A stretch of DNA of 5,021 nucleotides from positions 1-5,021 of the forward strand of contig JAUWPK010000274.1 of the NCBI GenBank assembly GCA_030611625.1, read 5' to 3'. Source of the stretch: Promethearchaeum sp. (lineage in GTDB: Archaea; Asgardarchaeota; Lokiarchaeia; Sigyniarchaeales; Promethearchaeaceae). A program made the position numbers and the translations under genes. Under the pieces are notes generated by a model, which ran no database searches, was not told the origin of the DNA, and saw only the letters and a list, made by a program, of their open reading frames with translations. This document shows, one piece after another, positions 4,979-5,021 of the stretch; the stretch's first letter is position 1; each line of letters opens with the position of its first letter.

Positions 4979-4986
4979 CCAAATTT

Positions 4987-5016
4987 TTGTTTAATTATTG
5001 TTTAATTTTTGTAATT
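4987..5016 (-). repeat. Three direct repeats at 11-base spacing upstream of infB
   Basis: TTGTTTAATT (plus-strand reading) occurs at 4987-4996 and 4998-5007. A shortened third copy, TTGTAATT, is at 5009-5016. The starts are 11 bases apart, about one helical turn. They lie just upstream of the candidate infB promoter, so they could be a regulator site or bent DNA. Confidence 0.45.
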
Positions 5017-5021
5017 TTATT

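Noticed and set aside
1..5021. CRISPR array, insertion sequence, defence island or other novel multi-gene system
   Set aside because: There are no regularly spaced long repeats, no transposase or terminal inverted repeats, and no nuclease, helicase or toxin-like genes; the content is translation genes plus two membrane proteins.

Overview
This window is a piece of an AT-rich archaeal chromosome (roughly one third G+C by eye) built around translation genes. The archaeal assignment rests on an archaeal/eukaryotic set of ribosomal proteins (eS28, eL24, eS6 and the apparent tail of eL8/L7Ae), an aIF5B-type initiation factor IF2, and Shine-Dalgarno sites matching the archaeal GGTGATC core. The low G+C and the sequon-rich, single-pass surface protein with a Lys/Asn tail make an Asgard (Lokiarchaeota-like) archaeon my best guess. 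That lineage call is inference, not proof.

Left side, plus strand: the last 20 codons of a probable L7Ae gene (1-64), then rps28e (84-323), then a T-rich spacer with a 17-bp direct repeat, then a polytopic VTT/DedA-like membrane protein (415-1161). A 318-base gap follows (1162-1479). It holds T-tract terminators, an A7-G-T7 palindrome and a stretch of raised G+C that can form a stem-loop, but no convincing gene.

Right side, minus strand, in order of transcription: infB (aIF2/aIF5B, 4937-3129), a predicted secreted or surface-anchored glycoprotein joined to it by an ATGA start/stop overlap (3132-2248), a 140-base spacer with a T9 tract and probably its own promoter, rps6e (2107-1697) and rpl24e (1662-1480). 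The two transcription units converge in the 1162-1479 gap.

The soluble gene products belong to one process. eS28 and eS6 are small-subunit proteins, eL24 and L7Ae are large-subunit proteins (L7Ae also serves C/D and H/ACA sRNPs), and IF2/aIF5B joins the subunits and places initiator tRNA. In many archaea these genes lie co-directionally as L7Ae-S28e-L24e-ndk-infB-S6e. Here the cluster is split into two converging parts, ndk is absent from the window, and two membrane-protein genes have been added. I found no CRISPR array, insertion sequence, tRNA, rRNA or defence system. The most interesting points are the membrane protein coupled to infB, the altered gene order, the A16 run at the start of infB and the possible small RNA in the convergent gap.
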